DNA of 61,155 bases from Paracoccaceae bacterium (GCA_009773375.1 WRPH01000022.1:1-61155); one strand, 5' to 3'; positions 8,096 to 16,643 are shown, counted from the first letter of the stretch. Numbers and translations: made by a program. The notes: generated by a model not told the origin, from the sequence alone.

Positions 8096-8331
8096 CGCGC
8101 ATCGACTGGCCGGGGCTGATGCGGGCCGGGATGGGCGGCTTGCATCTGACGCCACAGGCGTTCTGGCAACTGAGCCCCATCGAATTGCGGATCATGCTGG
8201 GGGCAGAGGCGGCTCTGCCCCCCCTGACGCGGGCGCGGCTGGAAGAGCTGGCGGCGGCGTTTCCAGATGTGGCGAAAGGGGCAGGCGATGGCGACGGTTT
8301 CAGAGATGCAGGACGAGATTGCGGCGCTTGA
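8092..8331 (+). CDS. GTA gp10.1, second tail assembly chaperone-like protein
   Basis: This 79-residue protein has the motif RIDWPGLMRAGMGGL followed by LTPQAFWQLSPIELRIML, typical of the small rcc01693-like family next to g10 in Rhodobacterales GTAs. It is short and begins at an ATGA overlap with gp10. Its 3' end overlaps the gp11 start by 44 bp. This pair of small genes before the tape measure recalls the G/GT chaperone arrangement of siphophages, though no frameshift signal was looked for in detail. Confidence 0.78.
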   Translation: MTRIDWPGLMRAGMGGLHLTPQAFWQLSPIELRIMLGAEAALPPLTRARLEELAAAFPDVAKGAGDGDGFRDAGRDCGA

Positions 8332-8941
8332 AAGCACGCTGAGCGGCACCACCGGCATGGTGGGGGCGTTCGAGGGCGAGTTGGCCCGGATGCGCGACAG
8401 TCTGGTGTTCACCGGGCGCGAGGTTGGGGTGCTGTCCAACGGCATCAGCGGTGGTTTGCGGCGGGCGTTTGACGGGCTGGTGTTTGACGGCGCGAAACTG
8501 TCGGACGCGCTGAAGCTGGTGGCCAAGTCGATGGTCGATACCGTCTATGGCATTGCGATGAAGCCGGTACAGAACGCGCTGGGTGGGGCTTTTGCGAGTG
8601 GGATCAACGGGCTTTTGGGCGGGCTGATGCCGTTTGCGAATGGCGGCAGTTTCTCGCAAGGCCGGGTGATGCCGTTTGCCAGGGGCGGGGTTGTGTCAGC
8701 GCCAACCGCGTTTGCGATGCGCGGTGGGCAGGGCCTGATGGGCGAGGCGGGGCCGGAGGCGATCATGCCCTTGGCGCGCGGCGCGGATGGCCGCCTGGGC
8801 GTGCAGGCGCAGGGCGGCGGGCGGCCGGTGACGGTGGTGATGAACATCACCACGCCGGACGTGCAGGGTTTTCAGCGCAGCCAGACCCAGATCGCGGCGC
8901 AAGCGCAGCGGATGCTGGCGCGCGGGCAAAGAAATCGGTGA
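8288..8941 (+). CDS. g11: GTA gp11, short tail tape measure protein
   Basis: This 217-residue protein is much shorter than phage tape measure proteins, as expected for the short GTA tail. The N-terminal half is helical (MQDEIAALE, then GAFEGELARMRDSL). A Gly/Ala-rich hydrophobic middle (about residues 85-125) is followed by the tape-measure signature GEAGPEAIMPLARGADGRLGV. I chose ATG 8288, inside the end of gp10.1, since it gives the family length. It determines tail length and probably contacts the membrane during DNA delivery. Confidence 0.88.
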   Translation: MATVSEMQDEIAALESTLSGTTGMVGAFEGELARMRDSLVFTGREVGVLSNGISGGLRRAFDGLVFDGAKLSDALKLVAKSMVDTVYGIAMKPVQNALGGAFASGINGLLGGLMPFANGGSFSQGRVMPFARGGVVSAPTAFAMRGGQGLMGEAGPEAIMPLARGADGRLGVQAQGGGRPVTVVMNITTPDVQGFQRSQTQIAAQAQRMLARGQRNR

Positions 8942-8950
8942 GGGATAGCA

Positions 8951-9583
8951 ATGGCGTTTCACGAAATCAGGTTTCCGGCCAATGTCAGCTTTGGCAGCCA
9001 GGGCGGGCCAGAGCGGCTGACCGAGATTGTCACGCTGGCCAATGGCTTTGAAGAACGCAACACGCCATGGGAGCACTCGCGGCGGCGCTATGATGCCGGG
9101 TTTGGTCTGCGCAGTCTGGAGGATGTCGATACGCTGCTGGCGTTCTTCGAGGCGCGGCGCGGGAGGCTGCATGCGTTTCGCTGGAAGGATTGGTCGGATT
9201 ACAAATCGGGTCCGGCGGGGGCGGCAATTTCCGCGTTTGACCAGCGGATTGCGGTTGGCGATGGTGTTCGCACGCAGTTTCAGCTGGTGAAGACCTATGC
9301 CTCGGGCAGTGCGGCGTATGTGCGCCCGATTGCCAAGCCGGTGGCGGGCACTGTGTTGGTGGCGGTTGGCGGCGATCCGAAGGTGGAGGGGCTGGAATTC
9401 AGCGTTGATGCCGCAAGCGGGATGGTCAGCTTTGTGGTCGCGCCGGATATCGGTGCCGAGATTACGGCAGGCTTTGAATTCGACGTGCCGGCGCGGTTTG
9501 ACAGCGACCGCATCGAAACCTCGGTCGCGTCATTCCGCGCGGGCGAGGTGCCGAATGTGCCGATCGTGGAGGTGCGGGTATGA
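8951..9583 (+). CDS. g12: GTA gp12, distal tail protein (DUF2460/TIGR02217)
   Basis: This 210-residue DUF2460 protein has the clear family opening FHEIRFPANVSFGSQGGPER and the motif RRGRLHAFRWKDWSDYKSG. In the R. capsulatus GTA particle this protein forms the distal tail ring above the hub (family knowledge). It starts ten bases after gp11 and overlaps gp13 by four bases. It seems complete and normal in length. Confidence 0.92.
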   Translation: MAFHEIRFPANVSFGSQGGPERLTEIVTLANGFEERNTPWEHSRRRYDAGFGLRSLEDVDTLLAFFEARRGRLHAFRWKDWSDYKSGPAGAAISAFDQRIAVGDGVRTQFQLVKTYASGSAAYVRPIAKPVAGTVLVAVGGDPKVEGLEFSVDAASGMVSFVVAPDIGAEITAGFEFDVPARFDSDRIETSVASFRAGEVPNVPIVEVRV

Positions 9584-10479
9584 TGACGGGTGTTACGGCG
9601 CGGCAAGAGTTGCTGGACCATTTGGGGCAGGGCGTCACCACCGTCTGCCGGGCGTGGCGGGTGACGCGCAAGGATGGTGTGGCTTACGGTTTTACCGACC
9701 ACGACCGCGATCTGGCGTTTGACGGGGCGGTGTTCAAGGCGAGTTCTGGCATGACGGCGCGGGCCTTGCAGCAAAGCACCGGGCTGTCGGTGGACAACTC
9801 GGAAACCGTGGGGGCGCTGTCGGATGCTGCGGTGGAGGAAGGTGATCTGGCTGCGGGGCGGTTTGACGGCGCCGAGGTGCGGGCCTGGCTGGTAAACTGG
9901 GCTGATACCGGGCAGCGGATTGAACAGTTTCGCGGCAGTTTTGGTGAAATCAGCCGGGCGGGCGGGGCGTTCAAGGCCGAATTGCGCGGGCTGACCGACC
10001 AGCTGAACCAGCCGCAGGGGCGGATTTTTCAGCGCAACTGCTCAACGATTTTGGGGGATGCGCGCTGCGGTGTTGATCTCAACGTGCTCGGCCATGCGGT
10101 GGAGGTGGCGATCAGCGGCTTTGATGCGCTGGGGCGGATGCTGCTGGATGGACTGGAGGGATTTGCGCCGCGCTGGTTTGAACGCGGGCGGCTGCGGGTG
10201 CTGACCGGGGCCGCGGCGGGGCTGGTGGGTGTGATCAAGCTGGACCGGACGGCGGACGGCGCGCGCGTGATTGATCTGTGGCACGGGCTGGGGGCTGATC
10301 TGGGCGTGGGTGATCTGCTGCGGCTGGAGGTTGGCTGCGACCGCAGTGCTGCCACCTGCAAGGCAAAGTTCGGCAATTTCCTGAACTTCCGCGGCTTTCC
10401 GCATATTCCGGGCGAGGATTGGCTGGCGTCTTACCCGGTCTCGACGAAACCCAATGACGGCGGGAGTCTGGGGCGATGA
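9580..10479 (+). CDS. g13: GTA gp13, tail hub protein with Fe-S cysteines (DUF2163/TIGR02218)
   Basis: This 299-residue DUF2163 protein forms the tail hub. It has YGFTDHDRDLAFDGAVFKASSG near the N-terminus, given here as YGFTDHDRDLAFDG. Four Cys are visible in the C-terminal part: NCSTILGDARC and GCDRSAATCKAKFGN. In the known GTA structure a hub cluster of cysteines holds an iron-sulfur cluster (family knowledge), and those ligands appear preserved. The ending FRGFPHIPGEDW is diagnostic. Overlapping junctions join it to gp12 and gp14. Confidence 0.92.
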   Translation: MMTGVTARQELLDHLGQGVTTVCRAWRVTRKDGVAYGFTDHDRDLAFDGAVFKASSGMTARALQQSTGLSVDNSETVGALSDAAVEEGDLAAGRFDGAEVRAWLVNWADTGQRIEQFRGSFGEISRAGGAFKAELRGLTDQLNQPQGRIFQRNCSTILGDARCGVDLNVLGHAVEVAISGFDALGRMLLDGLEGFAPRWFERGRLRVLTGAAAGLVGVIKLDRTADGARVIDLWHGLGADLGVGDLLRLEVGCDRSAATCKAKFGNFLNFRGFPHIPGEDWLASYPVSTKPNDGGSLGR

Positions 10480-10916
10480 GCGATCCTGCGGCGATTGTGG
10501 CGGCGGCGCGGTCGTGGATTGGCACGCCCTATCTGCATCAGGCCAGCACCAAGGCGGCGGGCACCGATTGCCTTGGCCTGCTGCGCGGCGTCTGGCGCGA
10601 GGTGATCGGGGCGGAGCCGGTTGCGGTGCCGGCCTATTCCGCCGATTGGTCGGAAGCGTCAGGGCGCGAAGACCTGTTGGCTGCGGCAAGTGCCTGGCTG
10701 ATCGCCAAACCGCTGACCGAAGAAGCGCCGGGCGATGTGCTGCTGTTTCGGATGCGTCCGGGGGCTGTGGCCAAACATCTGGGGGGTGCGGCGCGCGTCG
10801 GCTCGGATGCCTCTTTCGTGCATGCCTATACCGGGCATGGCGTGGTGGAGACCGCCCTTTCCACCCCTTGGCGTCGCAAGATTGTGGCGCGTTTTCAATT
10901 TCCTGAAGGAGCCTGA
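10476..10916 (+). CDS. g14: GTA gp14, NlpC/P60 cell-wall peptidase
   Basis: This 146-residue NlpC/P60-type cysteine peptidase (TIGR02219) is thought to open peptidoglycan of the recipient cell. The catalytic Cys is in TDCLGLLRGVWRE (Cys32), the His in AKHLGG (His101), and a further His in VHAYTGHGVVE may complete the triad. The N-terminal WIGTPYLHQAS is typical. ATG 10476 overlaps the gp13 stop; g15 follows after three bases. Confidence 0.93.
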   Translation: MSDPAAIVAAARSWIGTPYLHQASTKAAGTDCLGLLRGVWREVIGAEPVAVPAYSADWSEASGREDLLAAASAWLIAKPLTEEAPGDVLLFRMRPGAVAKHLGGAARVGSDASFVHAYTGHGVVETALSTPWRRKIVARFQFPEGA

Positions 10917-10919
10917 TCC

Positions 10920-12499
10920 ATGGCAACGATCCTTTTGTCTGCCGCCGGTGCAGCCCTTGGTGCCGGTTTTGGCGGTACTGTGCTGGGGCTTTCGGGGGCG
11001 GTGATTGGCCGGGCGATTGGTGCGACCATCGGGCGCGCGATTGACCAGAAAGTGCTGGGCGGTGGCTCGGAAGCGGTGGATGTGGGCCGCATCGAGCGCT
11101 TTCGGGTGATGGGGGCCAGCGAAGGCTCGGCCATTCCGCAGGTCTGGGGGCGGGTGCGGGTTTCGGGGCAGGTGATCTGGGCCAGCCGGTTTCTGGACAA
11201 TGTCACCCGCTCGGGCGGCGGCAAAGGCACGCCGAAACGCCCGGCGACCACCAGCCATGCTTATACCGTCAGCCTTGCGGTGGCGCTGTGCGAAGGCCCG
11301 ATCACACGGGTGGGCCGGGTGTGGGCGGATGGCAATGAGGTCGCCCCGGACAAGCTGAACCTGCGGGTCTATCCGGGTGATCTGGCGCAACTGCCCGATC
11401 CGAAGATTGAAGCGGTCGAAGGGACGGGCAATGCCCCCAGCTATCGTGGCACCGCCTATGTGGTGATCGAGGATCTCGATCTGTCGGCCTATGGCAACCG
11501 GGTGCCGCAGTTTTCGTTCGAGGTGCTGCGGCAGGCGCAGGGCGCTACGGCTGAGCAGTTTCCGGGGCTGGCAAAGGTGGTGCCGGGGGTTTGCCTGATT
11601 CCGGGCACTGGCGAATATGCGCTGGCGACAACGCCGGTACATTACGCGATCGGGCCGGGGGTGAATAGATCGGCCAACGTCAACTCCACCTCGGGCAAGA
11701 CCGATTTTGCCTCATCGTTGGAGCAGTTGACAGAAGAACTGCCGAACGCGGGCGGGGTTTCGTTGGTGGTGTCGTGGTTTGGCAACGACCTGCGCTGCGG
11801 CAGTTGTGCGGTTGCGCCGAAAGTCGAACAAAAGCTGCATGACGGCGTGGGCATGCCGTGGCAGGTGTCTGGGCTGAGGCGGGCGGCGGCGCTGGAGGTG
11901 CCGGATCAAGGCGCTGAACGAGGCGGGCAAGGCGGTGACGTTTTATCCGTTCCTGCTGATGGAGCAACTGGCCGATAACAGCTTGCCGAACCCGTGGACG
12001 GGGGAAACCGGGCAGCCGCCGTTGCCGTGGCGCGGGCGGATCACCTTGAACAAAGCCCCCGGCCAGCCCGGATCAACCGACCGCACAGCGGCAGCGGCTG
12101 CGGAAGTGGCGAACTTTTTCGGCTCGGTTCAGCCTGCGCATTTCGCCATTGTCGGCGAGGCGGTGGCTTATTCCGGGCCGGTGGAGTGGAGCTATCGCCG
12201 CTTTATCCTGCACTATGCGCATCTGTGCAAAGCCGCAGGCGGTGTGGCTGCGTTCTGTGTTGGGTCAGAAATGCGCGGGCTTAGCCAAATTCGGGCGGCG
12301 GGCGACAGCTTTCCAACCGTGGCGGCGCTGCGGCAGTTGGCAAGCGAAGTGCGGGCGATTCTGGGGGCCGAAACCAAGATCAGCTATGCCGCTGATTGGT
12401 CTGAATATTTTGGCTACCACATCGAGGATAACGTCTATTTTCACCTCGATCCGCTTTGGGCGGATCCGGCAATCGACTTTATCGGCATCGACAATTGCT
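10920..12499 (+). pseudogene. g15: GTA gp15 (host-contact/baseplate protein), 5' remnant
   Basis: This is the 5' part of the largest GTA gene. Its start is ATG 10920 and it opens with the Gly/Ala-rich hydrophobic segment LLSAAGAALGAGFGG. The first frame runs in register to about 11898 (end VSGLRRAAALEVPD). The homologous sequence then resumes one frame over, at IKALNEAGKAVTFYPF. By comparison with the family as I know it, about 20 codons are missing at this junction, leaving a net frameshift. The second frame continues through the GTA TIM-barrel-like domain (GEAVAYSGPVEWSYRRFILHY in parts) up to DFIGIDN at about 12499, where foreign sequence begins. No full-length product is possible. Confidence 0.85.
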
Positions 12500-12506
12500 T
12501 GTCGTC

Positions 12507-12515
12507 CGTTTTGCT
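12507..12515. repeat. Left 9-bp inverted repeat of the element
   Basis: CGTTTTGCT here is the exact reverse complement of AGCAAAACG at 14121-14129. Both copies lie within about 15 bp of the points where g15 similarity stops and resumes. It could be a terminal repeat or a recombinase site, or chance at this length. Confidence 0.35.
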
Positions 12516-12579
12516 GAGCTTTACCCGCTCTAATCATGGTCCCCAAGTCCCTGTTTTCAGGTCATAATCCCTTCATCTA

Positions 12580-12588
12580 GCCTGATCG
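12580..12588. repeat. Left 9-bp direct repeat, candidate attL core
   Basis: GCCTGATCG is repeated in the same orientation at 14097-14105. The copies flank the integrase and xis-like genes as attL/attR cores would. The right copy overlaps the stop codon of the small HTH gene. Confidence 0.35.
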
Positions 12589-12656
12589 AGCTTTGTCTAA
12601 CTGTGCTCTGCATAGGGTCTGAAACTCGGTCTCGTTTCACAACTGGAGGATGAATA

Positions 12657-13805
12657 TTGGCAACCAAACTCACGCAATCGCTGGCTACCAAGTTGGTTGA
12701 GACAAGCCCCCCTGGCACCCTGATTTATGATGAAGAAGTCTCGGGCCTTCGCATTGTCGTGGGCTCGAAATCGGCATCTTGGAAGCTCGTGGGCCGCATC
12801 AACGATGGTAGCGGGCTTTACGTCACCCTGACCATTGGCAGGGTGGAAGAAATGTCCCTCAAGACTGCTAGGCAGAAGGCCATTGAGCTTCGGCAGGCAC
12901 TCGCCCGTGGGGATGATCCAAGGCGCCCCAAGTCAGCAGTGCCCACCGTTCAGCAAGCCCTGGACCGATACCTGGAGGCAAGGAAGAATGACCTCCAACC
13001 GTCCACGCTCGCTGACTACCGCAGGCACACCGAAGGCCCGTTCAAGTCCATCATGAAGCTGCCAATGTCTTCGATCGACAGGGCGCTGTGCAGGAACTTG
13101 CACGAGAAGATGACCCGCAAAAATGGGCCCTATGCTGCCAATACCAGCCTCAGGATGCTTCGCCTTCTCTATAATGACACGATGCGGGACCATGACCTTC
13201 CGCCCAACCCGGTGTCGCTGGCCGTGAGATTCAACAAAGAGGAAAGCCGTAACTGGGCTGTCAGCGCTGAACAGATGCCCGCCCTTTGGCGATCGCTCGA
13301 CTCGCTGGAAGATCAGGTGGCGCGGGGCTGCTTCATGCTGATGCTCTTTACAGGGCTTCGGTCTGGCAATGCCCGCACTGCCCGATGGGATTGGCTTGAT
13401 GAAGATGGGGTGCTCACTGTGCCCCGCACCAAGGCAGGGCGGGTCTTCAAGTGCCCGCTGCCCCGGTTTCTGATCCAGGAGTTGGAAGCCCTTCGTGCCT
13501 ACACCAAGCCCCTTGCCTCGCCCTTCATGTTCCCGGCCACCACGACCCGCTCGGGCCATGTGTCAGTGCTCAGGTCAGACCGTGGCTTTCCGTATCAGCC
13601 TCATGCCCTTCGCCACAACTATAGGACGTGGGCCTTTGAGTGTGGCCTAGACTTCCAGTCCGTCACCCTGCTTTTGGATCACAGCAACCCCACCGTCTCG
13701 TTTCGGTATGTGACCCGTGCCCACCTGACTGGCCATCTTCGTGAGTGCCAGGAAAAGGTGGCAGAGAAGCTGCTTTCGTTCAGGGGCAAGCCCGTCCCAG
13801 TTTGA
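12657..13805 (+). CDS. int: Tyrosine recombinase/integrase, P4-type with DUF4102-like N-terminus
   Basis: This 382-residue site-specific recombinase has an N-terminal DUF4102-like arm-binding region (about residues 1-85, with DEEVSGLRIVVG), a SAM-like core-binding domain (about 95-185) and a catalytic domain. All catalytic residues are visible: Arg235 in TGLRSGNAR, Lys259, His316 and Arg319 in PHALRH, His342 in LLDHSN and Tyr351 in FRYV. The start is TTG 12657, chosen because GGAGGA sits six bases upstream and the N-terminus then matches the family; the ATG at 12650 is in another frame. It should catalyse integration/excision of the element. It appears intact. Confidence 0.93.
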   Translation: MATKLTQSLATKLVETSPPGTLIYDEEVSGLRIVVGSKSASWKLVGRINDGSGLYVTLTIGRVEEMSLKTARQKAIELRQALARGDDPRRPKSAVPTVQQALDRYLEARKNDLQPSTLADYRRHTEGPFKSIMKLPMSSIDRALCRNLHEKMTRKNGPYAANTSLRMLRLLYNDTMRDHDLPPNPVSLAVRFNKEESRNWAVSAEQMPALWRSLDSLEDQVARGCFMLMLFTGLRSGNARTARWDWLDEDGVLTVPRTKAGRVFKCPLPRFLIQELEALRAYTKPLASPFMFPATTTRSGHVSVLRSDRGFPYQPHALRHNYRTWAFECGLDFQSVTLLLDHSNPTVSFRYVTRAHLTGHLRECQEKVAEKLLSFRGKPVPV

Positions 13806-13865
13806 TGGTTTGCCCCGTTCCTCCGTGCCTCCATAATCACTCTATGATGCTGAAAGGAAACGACA
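13806..13865 (+). promoter_or_regulatory. Spacer between int and the xis-like gene
   Basis: This 60-bp AT-richer gap holds CTATGAT at about 13842-13848 (possible -10) and AAAGGAAAC before the ATG at 13866, a good SD. The HTH gene may therefore have its own promoter. Confidence 0.3.
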
Positions 13866-14102
13866 ATGCAGGAAATCATAGAGCGGTTGGACAGGATCGA
13901 AGCCATGCTTGCTCAGGGTGCCCGTGAGTATCTCGACAACGATGCTGCTGCCTCGTTCCTGGGCTTGCAGCCCAACACCCTTGAGGTGTGGCGGTCACAG
14001 GCAACCGGCCCGGCCTTCGTTCGCGTGGGGCGCAAAGTGATGTATGCTGTGGCAGACCTTCGGGAATGGATGCAGGAGCGCAGGCAGAAGCCCCTGGCCT
14101 GA
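13866..14102 (+). CDS. Excisionase-like HTH protein (AlpA/HTH_17 type)
   Basis: This 78-residue protein has a short helical N-terminal tail (EIIERLDRIEAMLAQ), then a winged-helix HTH of the excisionase/MerR-like class: DNDAAASFLGLQPNTLEVW, a wing with VRVGRKVMYAVADL, and the closing EWMQERR. Such proteins bend DNA at att sites to favour excision or act as regulators of int. It lies directly downstream of int on the same strand, the only other gene in the element. Its stop lies in the right GCCTGATCG repeat. Confidence 0.82.
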   Translation: MQEIIERLDRIEAMLAQGAREYLDNDAAASFLGLQPNTLEVWRSQATGPAFVRVGRKVMYAVADLREWMQERRQKPLA

Positions 14103-14105
14103 TCG
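14097..14105. repeat. Right 9-bp direct repeat, candidate attR core
   Basis: This is the second copy of GCCTGATCG, the first being at 12580-12588. It overlaps the TGA of the HTH gene (14100-14102). Confidence 0.35.
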
Positions 14106-14120
14106 CCCCACCGTCCGCAA

Positions 14121-14129
14121 AGCAAAACG
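14121..14129. repeat. Right 9-bp inverted repeat of the element
   Basis: AGCAAAACG is the reverse complement of CGTTTTGCT at 12507-12515 and lies about 12 bp inside the point where g15 similarity resumes. Confidence 0.35.
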
Positions 14130-14141
14130 CCGTCCAGGGCC

Positions 14142-16287
14142 ACAGTATTACGCCGATGCGGCGGGGGCCACCGCGCAAACCCGGCTTCCCATCACCGATG
14201 GCGCGCATGGTGAGCCGTGGGTGTTTCGCGTCAAGGATCTGCGCGGCTGGTGGTCCAGCTCGCACCACAACCGCATTGACGGGGTGCGGGCAGCAGCAGC
14301 GACCGCCTGGGTGGCGGGATCGAAGCCGATCCGTTTTACCGAGTTCGGCTGTGCGGCCATCGACAAGGCCAGCAACCAGCCCAACGTGTTTCTGGACCCG
14401 AAATCATCCGAATCCGGCCTGCCGCATTACTCCAATGGCTTGCGCGATGACCTGCTGCAACTGCGCTATTATCAGGCGATGCACGCCTACTGGACCGACC
14501 CGGCGAATAACCCCGACGCGCATCTCTATGCAGGCCGGATGCTGGATTTTGACAACAGCCTGGCCTGGGCGTGGGATGCGCGGCCTTTCCCGGCCTTTCC
14601 CGGCAACAGCCAGCTTTGGTCGGATGGCCCGAATTATGACAAGGGACATTGGCTGAACGGTCGGTCCTCGAACGAGGATCTGGCGGCGGTGATCGGTGAA
14701 ATCTGTGATGCCAGTGCGGTTTCGGCGTTGGATGTCTCGAAGGTGCAGGGCGTTGTGCGTGGCTACAGTCTTGGCGATGTCACTTCAGCGCGGGCGGCGT
14801 TGCAGCCGCTGACGCTGGCCTATCCGACCGATGTGATTGAACGCGACGGCGCGCTGCGGTTTCAGGCCCGCACCGGCCTTGGCCCGCAAGCGCTTGATGC
14901 AGAAAGGCTGGCGGTTTCGCCGGAACTGGATGCCATCATCGAACGCAGCCGTGCGGCGGATGCCGAAACGCCGGCACATTTGCGGCTGTCTTTCATCGAA
15001 GCCGAGGGCGACTTCGGCATCACCACGGCGGCGGCCAGCTTCCCCGACCGGAGCGGTGACGTGGTGTCGCAATCGGAATTGCCGCTGGTGCTGACCCCGG
15101 CGGAAGCCACTGTGATCGCAGAGCGTTGGATGGCCGAAGCGCGGGTGTCGCGTGACACCGCCCGCTTTGCGCTGCCACGGTCCAAACTGGCCATCGGCGT
15201 TGGCGATACCGTGACGCTGCAAGGCCAGCTTTATCGCGTTGATCGGCTTGAACAATCCGATTTGCAGCTGATTGAGGCGATGCGGATCGACAGCACCGTC
15301 TATGAACCTGCCGAGGTCAGCGTGCCCAGCCGGGGCTGGAGCCCCTATCAAGCCTCGGTTCCGGTCTATCCGCTGTTTCTGGATCTACCATTGCTGAAGG
15401 GTACCGAAACAGAACATGCGCCGCATGCCTGCGTTGCCGCCAATCCCTGGCCGGGGCCGATTGCGCTGTGGAGTTCGGTCGCCGACGATGCCTATACGCT
15501 GAACCGTCAGTTGGGGCAGGCTGCTGTGCTGGGCGTCACGGAAACCGCGCTTGCACAGGCCGATCCGGGGAGCTGGGATCGTGGGCCAGCCCTGCGGGTG
15601 CGGATTGAATCCGGGGCACTGCAATCGGCAAGTGCGCTGGCGGTGCTGTCAGGCGCGAATATCGCGGCAATCGGCGATGGCAGCCCCGAAAACTGGGAAG
15701 TTTTCCAGTTTACCACCGCCACGCTGGTCGCGCCGAAGACCTACGAGCTGTCGATGCGGCTGCGTGGGCAGGCGGGAAGCGACGGCGTGCAGCTTGCGGT
15801 CTGGCCGGTGGGAAGCCTGTTCGTGCTGCTGGACGATGCCCTGCAGCAGATCGACCTACCCCTTTCCGCACGTGGTTTGCAGCGCTTCTATCGCTTTGGT
15901 CCGGCTGATCTTGGCTATGATGCCGCCAACAGCGTCTTGCAGACCGCCGCTTTCAACGGTATCGGCCTGCGCCCCTATGCCGTTGCACATCTGACCGCAC
16001 GGCAGGCGGCTGGTGGCGATATCGCGCTGCATTGGGTGCGCCGGACGCGGATTGATGGCGATAACTGGCAATCCATCGAGGTGCCGTTGGGCGAAGACGG
16101 CGAGGCCTATCTGGTGCGGGTGCTGCAAGGTGCCACGTTGAAGCGCGAAGTCACTGTCTCTGCGGCAAGCTGGACCTATACCGCAGCGCAACAAGCCGCT
16201 GATACGATCACCGGGCCGGTCGCGATCAGCGTCGCACAACTATCGCAGCGGTTTGGCGCAGGTCCAGCCCGCACAGTCGCAGTCTGA
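14142..16287 (+). pseudogene. g15: GTA gp15, 3' remnant
   Basis: Similarity to GTA gp15 resumes at YYADAAGATAQTRLPITDGA and stays in one frame to the stop at 16285-16287 (about 714 codons). It contains the rest of the TIM-barrel-like domain (TEFGCAAIDKASNQPNVF, then QLRYYQAMHAYW), the phage-tail-3 type region (around LTPAEATVIAERWMAEA) and the C-terminal beta-rich domains. It has no native start: the open frame extends upstream only through element DNA. The lack of further stops or frameshifts in over 2 kb suggests the damage is recent. Confidence 0.85.
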
Positions 16288-16289
16288 CC

Positions 16290-16622
16290 ATGAAGCGCTG
16301 TCTTCCCGGGGACCTGCTGGCAGCGGCGGCTTTGGTCGCCGCTGCCGCGCCGGGCCAGCGGCTTGGCATGATCGGGCAACTGCTTGATCAGGCAGATGCC
16401 GCCCATCGCTATGCCAAGCGCTTTGGCCGTCCACATCCGATCTGGGGCAATGGCAGCCTGATGGCCCGCGCGCGGGCTTGCGGCCCGCGCGCGGCCAACC
16501 TCGGATCGGAGGAATTCCTGTCGTCGTTGGCGGCCTTGGCTGCTGAATTGGCGGCCCGAAAACGCACGATCACAGCCAACCGCCTTGGCTCTGGGCGAGC
16601 CGCGCCCCATATGCTAATCTGA
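16290..16622 (+). CDS. Conserved small protein at the end of the GTA cluster
   Basis: This 110-residue Ala/Arg-rich protein starts three bases after the g15 stop and was probably the last cistron of the GTA transcript. It has GMIGQLLDQADAAHRYAKRFGR, given in parts as MIGQLLDQADAAHRYAKR, and HPIWGNGSLMARA, a pattern I recall from small uncharacterised proteins beside rhodobacterial GTAs (DUF7742-like). It has no signal peptide or obvious catalytic motif, and its function is unknown. Since it follows the broken g15, its expression may be altered. Confidence 0.65.
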   Translation: MKRCLPGDLLAAAALVAAAAPGQRLGMIGQLLDQADAAHRYAKRFGRPHPIWGNGSLMARARACGPRAANLGSEEFLSSLAALAAELAARKRTITANRLGSGRAAPHMLI

Positions 16623-16643
16623 CTGCATTGCAGGAGAGACAGC

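Larger units (their letters stand above)
12500..14141 (+). mobile_element. Minimal int-xis element inserted in GTA g15
   Basis: About 1.64 kb interrupts g15 between GIDN and YYADAAG. It carries only a tyrosine integrase and a small HTH/excisionase-like protein. Composition differs from the flanks: two 60-nt lines counted inside gave 58% and 62% GC, against 72% for a line in flanking g15. A 9-bp direct repeat GCCTGATCG lies at 12580-12588 and 14097-14105, bracketing int-xis. A 9-bp inverted repeat CGTTTTGCT/AGCAAAACG lies at 12507-12515 and 14121-14129, near the two junctions. Roughly 35-40 codons of g15 expected at the junction are absent, so the event replaced host sequence or was followed by deletion. 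Boundaries are estimates from loss of g15 similarity. Confidence 0.75.

Noticed and set aside
12500..14141. tRNA gene as integration target
   Set aside because: P4-type integrases often use tRNA genes, but no cloverleaf is present around either junction; the target is protein-coding g15.
853..16287. Ordinary prophage
   Set aside because: Order and content of g1-g15, the short tape measure, absence of replication, lysis and regulatory genes, and the mltG/cysE flanks fit a Rhodobacterales GTA instead.
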